From an uncultured Pseudodesulfovibrio sp. (GTDB lineage: Bacteria > Desulfobacterota > Desulfovibrionia > Desulfovibrionales > Desulfovibrionaceae), in assembly GCF_963664965.1 (NCBI RefSeq), contig NZ_OY761823.1, positions 2,374,001-2,438,000 on the forward strand: a stretch of 64,000 nucleotides of DNA. The letters are read 5' to 3'. Made by a program: the position numbers and the translations under genes. The first letter of the stretch is position 1. Every line of letters starts with the position of its first letter. Under the pieces are notes generated by a model. That model saw nothing but the letters and a program-made list of their open reading frames with translations, made no database searches and was not told the DNA's origin. Of this stretch, positions 42,136 through 52,700 are shown piece after piece.

Positions 42136-43194
42136 TTAGGACATGAGTCTCCGGTAGAGAGCCATGTATTTGTCCGCCATGGCTTTGTCCGTGAACTTTT
42201 TGCAGGTTCCCGAGCCATTTTTCACAAGATTTTTCGCGAGTTGGGAATCGTTGACGATCCGGCTGATCGCGGTGGCGAGTTCTTTGGCATCCCGGTTTCT
42301 GAAAACCAGTCCATCATGTTCATGGGTGACGAGTTCCAGATTCGACGGCAGGTCAGAGGTGATGACAGGCGTTGCTGAAGCCCAGCCTTCCTTGATAACG
42401 GCATTCGAGCCTTCTCCATCCACAGACGGAATAGTGAGGACGTCGATTTCCGGCAGAACTTCGCGGCTGTCACGGTATCCGAGAAAGAGTATGGATTCGG
42501 CAAGCCCCAGAGCGTCCGCCTTAACCTTGAGTTCCTGAAAGAGCGGGCCGTCTCCGGCAATGAGGCATTGCCAGTCAGGCATGGTTGTGTCTTTTTTGAG
42601 TTCCGCCAAGGCATCTATCAGAACTTCAAAGCCTTTTTGCGTGCTGAGCGCACCAACGGCACCGACTGTCAGTACCGGATGCCAGTGCTTATCCGTGGAA
42701 TACATCTCCGCATCGATGCCGCTGTGAAATGTATGCGTTTTCTCTGCCGGGATACCGGAGTCGATCAATACGTCACATATTTCCTGACTGACTGCCACAA
42801 GTGCGTCGCCCGCCAGATATTTGTTTTTGCTCCATCCCGGTTTCAAGCGGTAGGAAACACGTCTGCTGTGGACCAGTTTGAAGTCGCCAAGCATCTTTTT
42901 TGCCAGAGCGGCAAGAGATGCCCCCTTGGCATCGTTTGTGTGGACGACAGCAGGTTGGTGTGTTGCGATAATGCGTGATAATTTGAAAATATTCAGTGGG
43001 TTGAAGTCACTTGAAGTTGGGAGCGTGAGAAAAGGGATACCCGCCTCTTCAAGCAGGGGCGTAAGTGGAGCCTTTTTCGGGACCACTACAAGCGGTTCGA
43101 AATCGGGTGATTGCATCAGGCGACGGGCAAGGTAGAAAACCTGCCGTTGCCCTCCGCGAATTATTTTCCCTAAATCCAGAAGCAATATTTTCAA
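42136..43194 (-). CDS. Glycosyltransferase, GT4 family
   Basis: 352 residues of GT-B fold. N-terminal KILLLDLGKIIRGGQRQVFYLARRL (acceptor-side glycine loop), C-terminal donor site with VGALSTQKGFEVLIDAL and EGSNAVIKEGWASATPVI, which has the E-x7-E signature of retaining GT4 enzymes. No signal peptide, cytosolic face. It starts 12 bases after the end of the succinyl-CoA synthetase gene on the same strand. Sugar and acceptor cannot be read from the sequence; cell-surface polysaccharide or lipid is likely. Confidence 0.87.
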   Translation of the reverse strand: MKILLLDLGKIIRGGQRQVFYLARRLMQSPDFEPLVVVPKKAPLTPLLEEAGIPFLTLPTSSDFNPLNIFKLSRIIATHQPAVVHTNDAKGASLAALAKKMLGDFKLVHSRRVSYRLKPGWSKNKYLAGDALVAVSQEICDVLIDSGIPAEKTHTFHSGIDAEMYSTDKHWHPVLTVGAVGALSTQKGFEVLIDALAELKKDTTMPDWQCLIAGDGPLFQELKVKADALGLAESILFLGYRDSREVLPEIDVLTIPSVDGEGSNAVIKEGWASATPVITSDLPSNLELVTHEHDGLVFRNRDAKELATAISRIVNDSQLAKNLVKNGSGTCKKFTDKAMADKYMALYRRLMS

Positions 43195-43206
43195 GACTAA
43201 ATCCTG

Positions 43207-45285
43207 TTATTTCAATGTATTTTGAGTCATTTGAGCGATGTCTTCAAGGCTCTGGCAAACGGTAAATCCGGCTTTACGCATGCTTTCCAGCTTTCCTTCT
43301 ATGCCTCCGCCTTTTTCCAAGATGGCTCCGGCGTGTCCAAGCCGTTTGCCTGGAGGTGCTGTGCGGCCGGCAATAAAGGCCACAACAGGTTTGTCAAAGC
43401 CCGTTTGGACGACGTATTCAGCCAGATTCTCTTCGGCTTGTCCACCGATTTCACCAAGCACGACAACTGCCTTTGTTTCTTCATGATTTCGTATCATTTC
43501 AAACATCTCTACAAAGCCGGTGCCGATGAAAGGATCGCCGCCGATTCCAACGCTCAGGGATTGCCCTATGCCGGAGGCTGTCAGTCGTGCGGCCACCTCA
43601 TAAGTCAGGGTGCCGCTTCTTGAAAGGACTGCGACAGGACCGGGCATGAAGGGGATGGTCGGAAGGATGCCGATTTTGGTTTGACCCGGAACGATGATGC
43701 CGGGGGTATTCGGTCCGATGACCTTTGTGGGTTTGTCCTTGATTTGTTCGAAAATGGATAGCATGTCGTGTTGAACGATTCCCTCAGTGATGCATACGGC
43801 CCAAGGGATTTCATTGAATGCAGCCTCAAGCACGGCGTCCGCCGCCATTTTGGGAGGAACAAAGATGATGCTCGCTCCGATGTCATGCGTGCGCTTCGCT
43901 TCGGCGATGGAGTTGTAGACCGGAACGCCAAGTACTTCCTGACCTCCCTTGAATGGTGTAACTCCGGCAACGATATTGGCTCCGTATTCCTGCATGAGTG
44001 ACGTGTGCAACTGGCCTTCGCGTCCCGTGATTCCCTGAACGAGGATCGGGGTGTCCTTGTTGATTTCAAAGGTGGCGTCAGAAGTATATCCCTTGTCGTC
44101 AGGTCGTGCTTCCTGTGTACAGTCTTTGGGGGTGGCAAATTCGATCTTGGGAGGATTGACAGGGGTGAGCGTCCCCAGAATGTCGATAGCTTCTTTCATG
44201 TTTTCAGCTATATGGATGTTTTCAGCTCCCATGCTGCCGAGAATTTCAAGGCCGCTTTTCGCATCCTTGCCAGCCATTCGAATGATGATCGGCTTTTGCG
44301 GGGAGTTGCCGCCGAGGGCTCCCTGCATGGCAAGCGCCACTTTTTCACAGGAAAGTATTCCGCCGAACAGGTTGATGAAAATGGCCTGCACCTGAGAGTC
44401 GTCGAACAGGAGTTCAAGAGCGGTTTGCATTCGCTTCTGATCGGCAGCGCCGCCCAGATCGAGAAAGTTGCTGGCTGGAAGATTGGAGAAGTTCAGGAGG
44501 TCCATGGTGGCCATGGCAAGGCCTGCGCCATTGACCATCAGTCCGACCCAGCCGGGGAGTTTGACGAATGAAAGTCCTGCGTCGCGGGCTTCGTTTTCTT
44601 CTGTTGAAGCGTGTTCGCGCTGGTAGAATTCTTCCATTTCAGCGGTTAGGTCCACGAAGTTGTCATCGACTTCAACCTTGCCGTCCAGCGCGATGAAATC
44701 TCCATCGCCACTGATGATGAGTGGATTGATTTCCGCCATGAGCAGGCCGTAGTCCGTCATGGCCTTGAAAAGGCTTGTCAGCAGGTGGGCAAATCCCTTA
44801 AAATATTCTTTTTCCAGTTGAAGATGGAAGAAGGCTGCGCGAATCTGGTTGGGCGACAGGCCGGCAGGGAGTTTGACTTCCTGAACGAGCAGGTTTTCCT
44901 TGCCGAGATTTTCGATTTCGACTCCGCCTTCACGCCCGATGGTGAGCAGAATGCACTGCCGCTCGCGTGAAACCGTCAATGAAAGGTAAAATTCTCGTTT
45001 GATGTCGGCAGCGGGTTCCACTCGGATGAACGGTACTGTGTGACCTTTGAGGTCGAGATTGAATATCTTGCGGGCTGTGGCAGAGAAGTTGTTTTCGTTG
45101 TCCACTCTCAGGATGCCACCGGCTTTCCCCCGGCCGCCGGTCAAGACCTGGGCCTTGAGAAACCATGGAAGCTTGAAATCGGGTTGAAAATCCTTTTCCT
45201 CGCCTGGGAAGACTGCGATCCCGTTTGGGGTGGGGATGTTCGCTTTCTCAAAAAGTCGTTTGCTGTTATGTTCGTTGAGCAGCAT
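43207..45285 (-). CDS. Succinate--CoA ligase, fused beta-alpha subunits
   Basis: 692 residues joining SucC-like and SucD-like parts in one chain. Residues 1-370: ATP-grasp beta subunit (LNEHNSKRLFEKANIPTPNG, KAQVLTGGRGKAGG, AEINPLII, GWVGLMVNGAGLAMATMD). Linker about 370-410. Residues 410-692: alpha subunit with CoA-binding DTPILVQGITGREGQLHTSLMQEYG and the phosphohistidine motif AGRTAPPGKRLGHAGAI. Makes or uses succinyl-CoA with ATP or GTP. Order beta-alpha equals the usual sucC-sucD order, so a fusion by loss of the intergenic stop is easy to imagine. The CoA specificity may be other than succinate. Confidence 0.88.
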   Translation of the reverse strand: MLLNEHNSKRLFEKANIPTPNGIAVFPGEEKDFQPDFKLPWFLKAQVLTGGRGKAGGILRVDNENNFSATARKIFNLDLKGHTVPFIRVEPAADIKREFYLSLTVSRERQCILLTIGREGGVEIENLGKENLLVQEVKLPAGLSPNQIRAAFFHLQLEKEYFKGFAHLLTSLFKAMTDYGLLMAEINPLIISGDGDFIALDGKVEVDDNFVDLTAEMEEFYQREHASTEENEARDAGLSFVKLPGWVGLMVNGAGLAMATMDLLNFSNLPASNFLDLGGAADQKRMQTALELLFDDSQVQAIFINLFGGILSCEKVALAMQGALGGNSPQKPIIIRMAGKDAKSGLEILGSMGAENIHIAENMKEAIDILGTLTPVNPPKIEFATPKDCTQEARPDDKGYTSDATFEINKDTPILVQGITGREGQLHTSLMQEYGANIVAGVTPFKGGQEVLGVPVYNSIAEAKRTHDIGASIIFVPPKMAADAVLEAAFNEIPWAVCITEGIVQHDMLSIFEQIKDKPTKVIGPNTPGIIVPGQTKIGILPTIPFMPGPVAVLSRSGTLTYEVAARLTASGIGQSLSVGIGGDPFIGTGFVEMFEMIRNHEETKAVVVLGEIGGQAEENLAEYVVQTGFDKPVVAFIAGRTAPPGKRLGHAGAILEKGGGIEGKLESMRKAGFTVCQSLEDIAQMTQNTLK

Positions 45286-45430
45286 GGGTCCCTCGAAAAT
45301 GCCGTTTATCCTGTGTGTTTTTAAGCCCTTATGTGGAGACTTTGCCTGTAAGTGCCGTTTGCCCTGATGTGAGGGGCAAAAAAGTTAGAGCCTCTATAAG
45401 ATATTACTCGGCAATGTGCTAGGAGTTATC

Positions 45431-46201
45431 ATGGTAGATTTTGAAGATTTTGCAGATCAGTTGCAGCAGGAAGTGGTCACCGATATGGCTGAGTCCTATT
45501 TTGGTGATCGGAAAAATCTTGACGATATGATGAGTGCTTTTGCCAATATGGTGGAGGAATTTCGCCATATGGTCTTAAAGCTCTCCCGAGCGTCAGCTAC
45601 GCTTCATCATCTGCTTCTGGACAGGGAGACTGCCAAGTCGTTCTTCATCGCTTTGGATATTGTTCCGTCATGTATACCTTTTTCTGATGATCCGCCGCGT
45701 CTGCTCCTTGATTCATTGCCCTTTGCCTTTACAGGGGCAGGTCGATATCAAAAGTGTGTTTTCAGGGCTTTCAGCATGTTCCAAAAGGTGGCCGACGAGT
45801 ATCTGAACGGAGTGTATTATGATGATCCCGAATTCAAAGGCAGAAAACGTCTGACGGTTCATTACCTGCGGCTTAAGGCTCTTTGCGATCACATCAATGA
45901 AGAAGTTGAGCGGATAAACAGCAACATGTCTCCCAGCGGGACACTGCGATACATTAAGGAGATGAATCCTGTTCGGGCAAAGCAGGAAAAGCTGATTGGT
46001 GATACCTGTTTGAGTGAAGGCTGCACAATTGACAAGGAATTGGCATTTAGCCCCATAGATTTCGATGCGTTGGGACTGCCTGTCGTGCAGGACTTACCGC
46101 CGCTTTATAAGGTCAAAGGTGTTATCAGTGAATTTTGCAAAGAGGTCTATTCCTTGCGAAAAGATGCTGTCCACAAGGCAATGGATGATTTGCGTGACTA
46201 A
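45431..46201 (+). CDS. Conserved hypothetical protein
   Basis: 256 residues, no signal peptide or membrane segment, predominantly helical (MVEEFRHMVLKLSRASATLHHLLL; VHYLRLKALCDHINEEVERINSN). I do not recognise a domain. The sequence has scattered cysteines (SEGCTIDKELAF) but no metal motif. Start 45431 is set by TAGGAG; an upstream extension to 45416 is unlikely. It converges on a response regulator gene 9 bases away. The best guess is a signalling-associated or cytoplasmic structural protein. Confidence 0.75.
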   Translation: MVDFEDFADQLQQEVVTDMAESYFGDRKNLDDMMSAFANMVEEFRHMVLKLSRASATLHHLLLDRETAKSFFIALDIVPSCIPFSDDPPRLLLDSLPFAFTGAGRYQKCVFRAFSMFQKVADEYLNGVYYDDPEFKGRKRLTVHYLRLKALCDHINEEVERINSNMSPSGTLRYIKEMNPVRAKQEKLIGDTCLSEGCTIDKELAFSPIDFDALGLPVVQDLPPLYKVKGVISEFCKEVYSLRKDAVHKAMDDLRD

Positions 46202-46210
46202 CTGAAGCGA

Positions 46211-46612
46211 TTATACCAGATCGATTTTTTTGAGATTTTCAATCAGGCATTCCGACAGTGATTCCTTGTGGATGTAAGCATCTGCACCTCCTTTGAAGAA
46301 AGATGTGCTGACATTTTTTACATCTTTATGGGCTGTGAGCATGACGAGTTTGAATGCCTTGAGTGGATCGATCTTGTTTTGTCTTTCAATTTTACGCATT
46401 TTTTCAACCACTTCATGGCCATCCATTTGGGGCATTTCAATGTCCATGAATACTGCATGAAAAGGAGCGCCTGTTCCAAGGTGGTGTTCAAACTGAAGGA
46501 GTGCGTCATCACCCCTGAGGGAGATGACGCACTGGGCATACTTTTCCAGCTTTTTGGCAACAAGAGCGGTAAATCGTTCGTCGTCATCGACGATGAGAAA
46601 TCTTTTGGACAT
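46211..46612 (-). CDS. Stand-alone response regulator receiver protein
   Basis: 133 residues, single REC domain: FLIVDDDERF acidic pocket, phospho-acceptor Asp in VFMDIEMPQMDG, switch Thr in VMLTAHK and conserved Lys in AYIHKES. No output domain, so a CheY- or Spo0F-like relay protein. It is 15 bases after the DHH phosphoesterase gene. No histidine kinase adjoins. Confidence 0.92.
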   Translation of the reverse strand: MSKRFLIVDDDERFTALVAKKLEKYAQCVISLRGDDALLQFEHHLGTGAPFHAVFMDIEMPQMDGHEVVEKMRKIERQNKIDPLKAFKLVMLTAHKDVKNVSTSFFKGGADAYIHKESLSECLIENLKKIDLV

Positions 46613-46627
46613 TGTTAGGCTGTCTCC

Positions 46628-47539
46628 TCAGCCGTCAGCATTAATCGTTTCAAGCATTTTTTTCAATGTTTCTGATACTTCGTTTTCACTTACCTGACAT
46701 GTGCCGACGGCTTGGTGTCCACCTCCGCCGAACGAGAGCATCAGCTTGCCGACATCTGTTTTGCTGGTTCGGTTTGTAATGGAGTGTCCCACAGTGAATA
46801 CGACGTTTTGTTTCTTGAATCCCCAGATGATGCGTATGCTTACATTGCAGTCTGGGTGCAGGGTGTAAATCATGAAGCGATTGCCGCAATAAATGGTTTC
46901 CTGATTTCGCAGGTCAAGGACAACCGCATTGCCCTGAACGGACGTATTGTCTTGCAGCATTTTTATGAACAGGGGCTCATCTGCGCGGTATTTATCGATT
47001 CTTTCTTTAACATCCTCGATTTCCATGATTTCTTCAGCAGGCATTGACCGGCAGTATTCAATCATATCAAGCATCAGTTGATAATTGCTGATGCGGTAAT
47101 CCCTGTAACGTCCGAGACCGGTGCGCGGATCCATGACGTAGCCGAGCATTATCCAGCCGCTCGGGTTCCTGATTTCCTCCGGGGTCAGGTTGGCGGAATC
47201 GACTTTATCCACGGCTTCCATCATCGGGACGAAATTTTCAGGAAATTTGTCGGCGCCGTAATATTCGTAGATTACCCGAGCGCAACTTGGCAGGGGTTTG
47301 CTTTCACCTTCGAATTCAATATCCCCGAGACGGTCGTTTTCGCTGGTGTGGTGGTCAAACCAAAGGCCGCAACCCGGTACGTAAGGCACGTTGGCCAGCA
47401 CGTCCTTTTTACCGACTTCCACTTTGCCGTCCTGTAAATCCTTGGGATGGGCGAACAGGTAGTCATCGATTATATTCAGATGCTTGAGCAGGGTAGCGCA
47501 AACAAGGCCATCAAAATCGGAGCGGGTTACGAGTCTCAT
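46628..47539 (-). CDS. DHH-family phosphoesterase
   Basis: 303 residues. Metal motifs of the DHH/DHHA1 superfamily: RSDFDGLVCA, GLWFDHHTSEN (the DHH signature) and GGGGHQAVGTCQ at the C-terminus (DHHA1 GGGH). Members hydrolyse oligoribonucleotides, pAp, polyphosphate or cyclic dinucleotides; this one is closest in length to NrnA-type (about 310). GGGAG precedes the ATG. Substrate is not decidable by eye. Confidence 0.87.
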   Translation of the reverse strand: MRLVTRSDFDGLVCATLLKHLNIIDDYLFAHPKDLQDGKVEVGKKDVLANVPYVPGCGLWFDHHTSENDRLGDIEFEGESKPLPSCARVIYEYYGADKFPENFVPMMEAVDKVDSANLTPEEIRNPSGWIMLGYVMDPRTGLGRYRDYRISNYQLMLDMIEYCRSMPAEEIMEIEDVKERIDKYRADEPLFIKMLQDNTSVQGNAVVLDLRNQETIYCGNRFMIYTLHPDCNVSIRIIWGFKKQNVVFTVGHSITNRTSKTDVGKLMLSFGGGGHQAVGTCQVSENEVSETLKKMLETINADG

Positions 47540-47652
47540 GGTGCAATCTCCCGTTAAGTCCGTTGATTGTAAGAGAGTTAGGGTCGGTCATTGGTAATAC
47601 TTTTCAATTTCTATTCTTATCTGGAAGAGAATTTTTTGTCAAAATCAAGACG

Positions 47653-48765
47653 TTATTTTCTGTTTCGTTTCGAGAGCGTTTGAGCACGCAACTCCCTGAG
47701 TCTTTTCCCGGATTCTGTTCCTTGATTCATTTCCTGCGGGGTGAGTTTGACACTCAGTATTTTTTGCAGGTCGCGTTTGGCTCGTTGGCTGTAATCTTCA
47801 TCCATATCTGCCTGAACGAGTTCAAAGAGCGGCTCAAGAGTTCGTGTTCTGTGTAAATCGTATAGCAAATCCACTTTTGTACCCGGTCGAAGTTCCGGGT
47901 ATCGGCCAGCGATCATATGCCATTCAGCGGCTTTGCTGCCTGCAATGTCGAATGTGTTGGGCATTCGGATTCGCCGTGCAAGTCTGCTCGCCATTTGTAT
48001 CCCCACCCGGTCATGTCCATGATGGGTTGGCAGTTTTTCCCTGTCTGTAGTGCTTTTGCCTATGTCATGACAGAGAGCCATCCAGACGCAAAGCTCATCC
48101 CCGGCGACGCAGTCCATGGTTCGCGCCGTGTGCTCGATAACGGAACTGTCATGATAGGGGAGAGGGCCTGCGGGAATGTTCAAGCAATCCTTGAACTCTG
48201 AGAACCATGGAGTCAGGCAGTCTGTTTGTGACAACAATCTCAGATAGTTGCCCGGTGCATTCGTTTTCAGCGCTTTGCGTGTTTCCTGACCGATTCTGTC
48301 GGGCGCGATATCTTTGAGGAGGTTCTTTCGGGCAATGAATCGCATTGTTTCAATGAGCTCGTCGTGCGGGGTGAATTCGGGCATTTTGGCCCAGAATCTG
48401 GCAGCTCTGAATACTCGTAGCGGATCATCAATAAAAGCCTGACGAGATGTCGGACGGAGTGAGCGGTTGTGAAGATCTTGCAGGCTGTTCGGATGGCAGA
48501 ACAGATTGCCTTCGCTGTCCAGCAGCATTGCATTGACAGTGAGGTCTCTGGATTCTAATTCATCTTCTATGCGATGCGCACGAGGAAATGAGTATTCCTG
48601 TCGTTCCAGAAGAAAGATCGGAAAGCTGTGACCGACTTCTGTCGCTTTGGGGAATCGGGCTTGAAATTCCTCCTTGGAGGAATTCATGACAAGATAGTCC
48701 CGATCAGAAAGTTTTCTCCCGAGAAGAAGGTCGCGGACAGCGCCGCCAGCGAGATATATATTCAT
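47653..48765 (-). CDS. cca: Multifunctional CCA tRNA nucleotidyltransferase with HD domain
   Basis: 370 residues. N-terminal nucleotidyltransferase NIYLAGGAVRDLLLGRKLSDRDYLV with the G-G-A-V-R-D-x-L-L and D-x-D metal motifs; ERRD-like RDLTVNAML; RxxR segment DPLRVFRAARF. C-terminal HD domain (ALCHDIGKSTT, HHGHDRVG) typical of the class with 2',3'-cyclic phosphatase activity. Start M at 48765 matches the family N-terminus; an ATG at 48795 has a weak RBS and would overlap divergent birA. Confidence 0.9.
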   Translation of the reverse strand: MNIYLAGGAVRDLLLGRKLSDRDYLVMNSSKEEFQARFPKATEVGHSFPIFLLERQEYSFPRAHRIEDELESRDLTVNAMLLDSEGNLFCHPNSLQDLHNRSLRPTSRQAFIDDPLRVFRAARFWAKMPEFTPHDELIETMRFIARKNLLKDIAPDRIGQETRKALKTNAPGNYLRLLSQTDCLTPWFSEFKDCLNIPAGPLPYHDSSVIEHTARTMDCVAGDELCVWMALCHDIGKSTTDREKLPTHHGHDRVGIQMASRLARRIRMPNTFDIAGSKAAEWHMIAGRYPELRPGTKVDLLYDLHRTRTLEPLFELVQADMDEDYSQRAKRDLQKILSVKLTPQEMNQGTESGKRLRELRAQTLSKRNRK

Positions 48766-48793
48766 TTGAGCTACATATAACATAAGGTAAATC

Positions 48794-49702
48794 ATGCTGC
48801 CACCAGGAATTTTTATATGGGAAAGTGAGTCGAGGCGACCGGAACCACAGTCGCTGGCTGCGTTACATCAAGGATGGAAGGCTGATGTTGACGCCTTTGG
48901 TCCGTGGCAGGAGTCGGTTTATATCGATGGTGTCGGTGAATTTTTGCAGGGTGGCTCGGAGAGTCGAACAACGGTTGTTGTCACCGAATCCTGTTCGTCC
49001 ACGATGGAGCAGGCCCGGGTGCTGGCCGAGCAGGGGGTGCTTGGCGAGTGGGGTGCTTTGGTGGCGGGGGTGCAACTGAGTGGCAGAGGGCAGTTGAGAC
49101 GGCCTTGGATGTCTTCTGCGGGAAATTTGCATGTATCGGTTGTGATGCCTGCTTCGCCGAAGACGGGTGCATGGCAAACCGCTCTGGATTCTTTACTTTC
49201 CTTGTTCGCAGGATACATTTTCAGTGTTGTCCTGACTCAGTTGGGAACGAATATTCAGCTCAAATGGCCTAACGATCTTTTGCAGGATGGCAAAAAGGTC
49301 GGCGGGCTGTTGATTGAAGAGAAAAATGGGATTGTTATTCTGGGGCTTGGGATAAATCTTGTCGAGTGTCCTTCTGATGAAGCCATGCGCGAAGATCATT
49401 CTGCTCAGGCCGGAGTTTTGGAAATTTCTGATAACGGTGGTGCCCCTTTATCTCTATGGTGTACGCTTGTGAATCGTGGAAAAAGCGTGTATTCAGTCTT
49501 GCTCGACGAGTTGGAACCTCCTCAATTCATATCGCTCGCGGAGAAGCAGCTCGCCTGGGTGGGACGTAAAGTTCTGGTTCGGGAAGGGGATGAAAATTCC
49601 TATCACGCCGAAATCTCGGGACTGTCACCTGATGGCGGACTTCTTTTACGTAGAGGTTCGCAAGAGGCCGTTCTTTACTCTGGTTCCATTTTTCCTCTTT
49701 AG
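48794..49702 (+). CDS. birA: Biotin--[acetyl-CoA-carboxylase] ligase
   Basis: 302 residues. Attaches biotin to carrier domains through biotinyl-AMP. Catalytic loop VQLSGRGQLRRPW (GRGRxGRxW family motif) and substrate motif KWPNDLLQDGKKVGGLLIE are visible, then a small C-terminal SH3-like domain (ISGLSPDGGLLLR). The N-terminal winged helix of regulatory BirA is missing; the extra first 60 residues have no HTH. Directly upstream of pyruvate carboxylase, its most probable substrate. Confidence 0.92.
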   Translation: MLPPGIFIWESESRRPEPQSLAALHQGWKADVDAFGPWQESVYIDGVGEFLQGGSESRTTVVVTESCSSTMEQARVLAEQGVLGEWGALVAGVQLSGRGQLRRPWMSSAGNLHVSVVMPASPKTGAWQTALDSLLSLFAGYIFSVVLTQLGTNIQLKWPNDLLQDGKKVGGLLIEEKNGIVILGLGINLVECPSDEAMREDHSAQAGVLEISDNGGAPLSLWCTLVNRGKSVYSVLLDELEPPQFISLAEKQLAWVGRKVLVREGDENSYHAEISGLSPDGGLLLRRGSQEAVLYSGSIFPL

Positions 49703-49762
49703 GTGTCGTGGCATGCCTGCGGAGCCAAGAGGTCTTTTTAGTTTTATCTTCCAAGGAGATCA

Positions 49763-52700
49763 GTGAATTCCATGCAACCGAAGTCCTTTGAAAAGGTGCT
49801 TGAAGAGGTACAAGGGAAGCGTATTCTTGTTGCCAACCGGGGTATTCCGGCACGGCGCATTTGTCGTTCCATTACGGAGATGTTTAATGCCAAGGCGATA
49901 ATGACCGCCACTGACGTTGATAAAACCTCCCCCGCAACCTCTGGCGCTAATGAGCTGCTCATGCTCGGTGCCGACCCTCGTGCGTATCTAGACTTGGACA
50001 TGGTGATTCGTGAGGCCAAGGCCAATGATGTGGTTGCCATTCATCCCGGCTGGGGATTTGGCGCTGAGGATGATTCCTTCCCTGCCAAATGCGAGAAGGC
50101 CGGTATCATCTTCATTGGTCCTCCGCAGGAACCCATGCGTATTCTGGGCAACAAGGTTGCCGTTCGTAAACTCGCCTTGGAGCAGGGGGTTCCTGTTGTG
50201 CCCGGTTCCGAAGGCGCTGTTTCCATCCCCGAAGCTCGTGAAATCGCCAAGGAAATCGGCTTCCCGGTTATGCTCAAGGCTGAAGGCGGCGGCGGTGGCC
50301 GTGGCATTTACGAGGTCTACAAGGATGAAGATTTGGAGAATGCGTTTTCCAAGGCTTCTGCTCTTGCTCAGGCTTCCTTCGGTAATCCGCGCCTCTATGT
50401 CGAGAAACTGCTGACCTCGGTTCGTCATATCGAAATTCAGGTTATTGCCGACCAGCATGGCAATGTCTTCTGTTTTGACGAACGCGATTGTTCGGTGCAG
50501 CGTAATCACCAGAAGCTCATCGAAATCACGCCGTCTCCGTGGCCCAAGTATACCGAGGAACTGCGTGCACAGCTCAAGGAATACTCCAGAAGGCTTGTCT
50601 CTGCCGTTGGTTATTATTCTTTGGCAACCGTCGAATTTCTCGTTGATGCCGAAGGCGTGCCTTACCTGATTGAGGTGAACACCCGGTTGCAGGTCGAGCA
50701 CGGCATTACCGAATGTCGTTACGGCATTGATTTGGTTGAGGAACAGATTGCCATTGCCTTTGGTGCCGAGCTTCGATTCAGTGAAGAAAAGACCAAACCG
50801 TATCAGTGGGCGTTCCAGTGCAGAATCAACTGTGAGGACCCACAGAAGAATTTTGAACCGAATTCCGGTCGTATCACCCGTTACGTGTCTCCGGGGGGGC
50901 AGGGTATCCGTATCGACTCCTGTGTCGGTGACGGCTACCGTTTCCCGTCGAACTATGATTCGGCAGCTTCGTTGCTGATCGCGTACGGTAATTCCTGGCT
51001 CAAGGTTGTTTCCCTGATGAACCGCGCTTTGCGCGAGTACATGATCGGTGGTCTCAAAACCACGATTCCGTTCCATTGCAAGATTATTGCTCATCAGAAG
51101 TTCATTGATGCGGACTATGACACCAATTTTGTCCGTCAGAATTATGCCGAGCTCATGGACTATTCGGATCATGAGCCTGACTCTCTGCGTATGATGCGTC
51201 TTGTGGCCGAAGTGTCGGCGCTTGGCTACAACAAGTATGTGCAGCTTGGGGAATACCGCGGTCGTGAAGACAAGCGGGTGGGGCGGTTTGAACTGGTTCA
51301 TCCTCCCAAGGTCTCCAGCGGGTTTGAGGCGCGCTTCAAACGCGGAATGGATCGTGATTCCATTCTTGATACGTTGCGTTCCGATCGTGAGGCCGGTGTG
51401 GTTCACATGACCGACACCACCACGCGAGACATCACACAGTCCAATAGCGGCAACCGCTTCCGGCTTGCAGAAGATCGAATTGTCGGTCCGTCGCTTGACA
51501 AATGTGGTTTCTTTTCTCTGGAGAATGGTGGCGGAGCCCACTTCCATGTGGCCATGCTTGCCAACATGACCTATCCGTTTGCCGAGGCCGCTGAGTGGAA
51601 CAAGTTTGCACCCAACACGTTGAAGCAGATTCTCGTTCGCTCAACGAACGTGCTTGGATACAAGCCGCAGCCTCGAAATGTGATGCGTCTTACCGGAGAG
51701 ATGATCAACGAGCATTACGATGTTATTCGTTGCTTTGATTTCCTGAACCATATCGAGAATATGAGGCCTTTTGCCGAAGTTGCCATGGCCTCCAAGAAGA
51801 ACATCTTTGAACCGGCCATTTCACTCTCTTGGGCCAAGGGCTTTGATGCAGAGCGGTATGTGGCGGTTACGGATGAAATCATCCGCATGTGTTCTGATGT
51901 GGCCGGAGTCAGCAAGAAGCAGGCTGAGAAAATGATCATTCTCGGTCTCAAGGATATGGCTGGCGTCTGTCCGCCGAGGTTCATGACCGAACTGATTACC
52001 GCCATCAGCGAGAAATACCCTGAACTGGTTATTCATAGCCATCGCCATTATACCGATGGTCTGTTTGTCCCGACCATGGGAGCTGCCGCCAAGGCCGGCG
52101 CGCATATCGTTGATGTCGCCATTGGTTCGTCCGTCCGCTGGTACGGACAGGGCGAAGTGCTGTCCACGGCCTCCTATATTGAGGATGAGATCGGTCTCAA
52201 GACCCATCTTGATAAGGATATGATCCGCGCTACCAATTTCCAGCTCAAGCAGATCATGCCGTACTATGATCGTTATACTGCCCCGTACTTCCAGGGTATC
52301 GACCACGATGTCGTACGTCACGGTATGCCGGGTGGCGCAACGTCTTCTTCGCAGGAAGGTGCGCTCAAGCAGGGCTATATCAAGCTGCTGCCGTACATGC
52401 TGAAGTTCCTTGAAGGAACTCGCAAGGTGGTGCGCTACCATGACGTTACTCCCGGATCGCAGATCACCTGGAATACTTCATTCCTTGCCGTGACCGGCGC
52501 ATACAAGCGCGGCGGTGAACGGGAAGTCCGCAGGTTGCTCAACATGCTCGATATCGTGACTCTCTGCAAAGAGGGCGATTTGACTGAGCATGAGCGTCTT
52601 GCCCGTCTTGATATCTATCGCGATTCCAATGACGCATTCAGGAACCTGCTGCTTGGCAAGTTCGGAAAGCTGCCTCTTGGTTTCCCGGAAGACTGGGTTT

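Noticed and set aside
45355-45395. TTTGCCCT/AGGGGCAAA hairpin upstream of 45431
   Set aside because: Orientation lacks a useful T-tract and it lies between divergent genes, so it is not a credible terminator; it may be chance.
49988-51547. 519-codon minus-strand frame over pyc
   Set aside because: Antisense shadow created by codon bias of the real gene.
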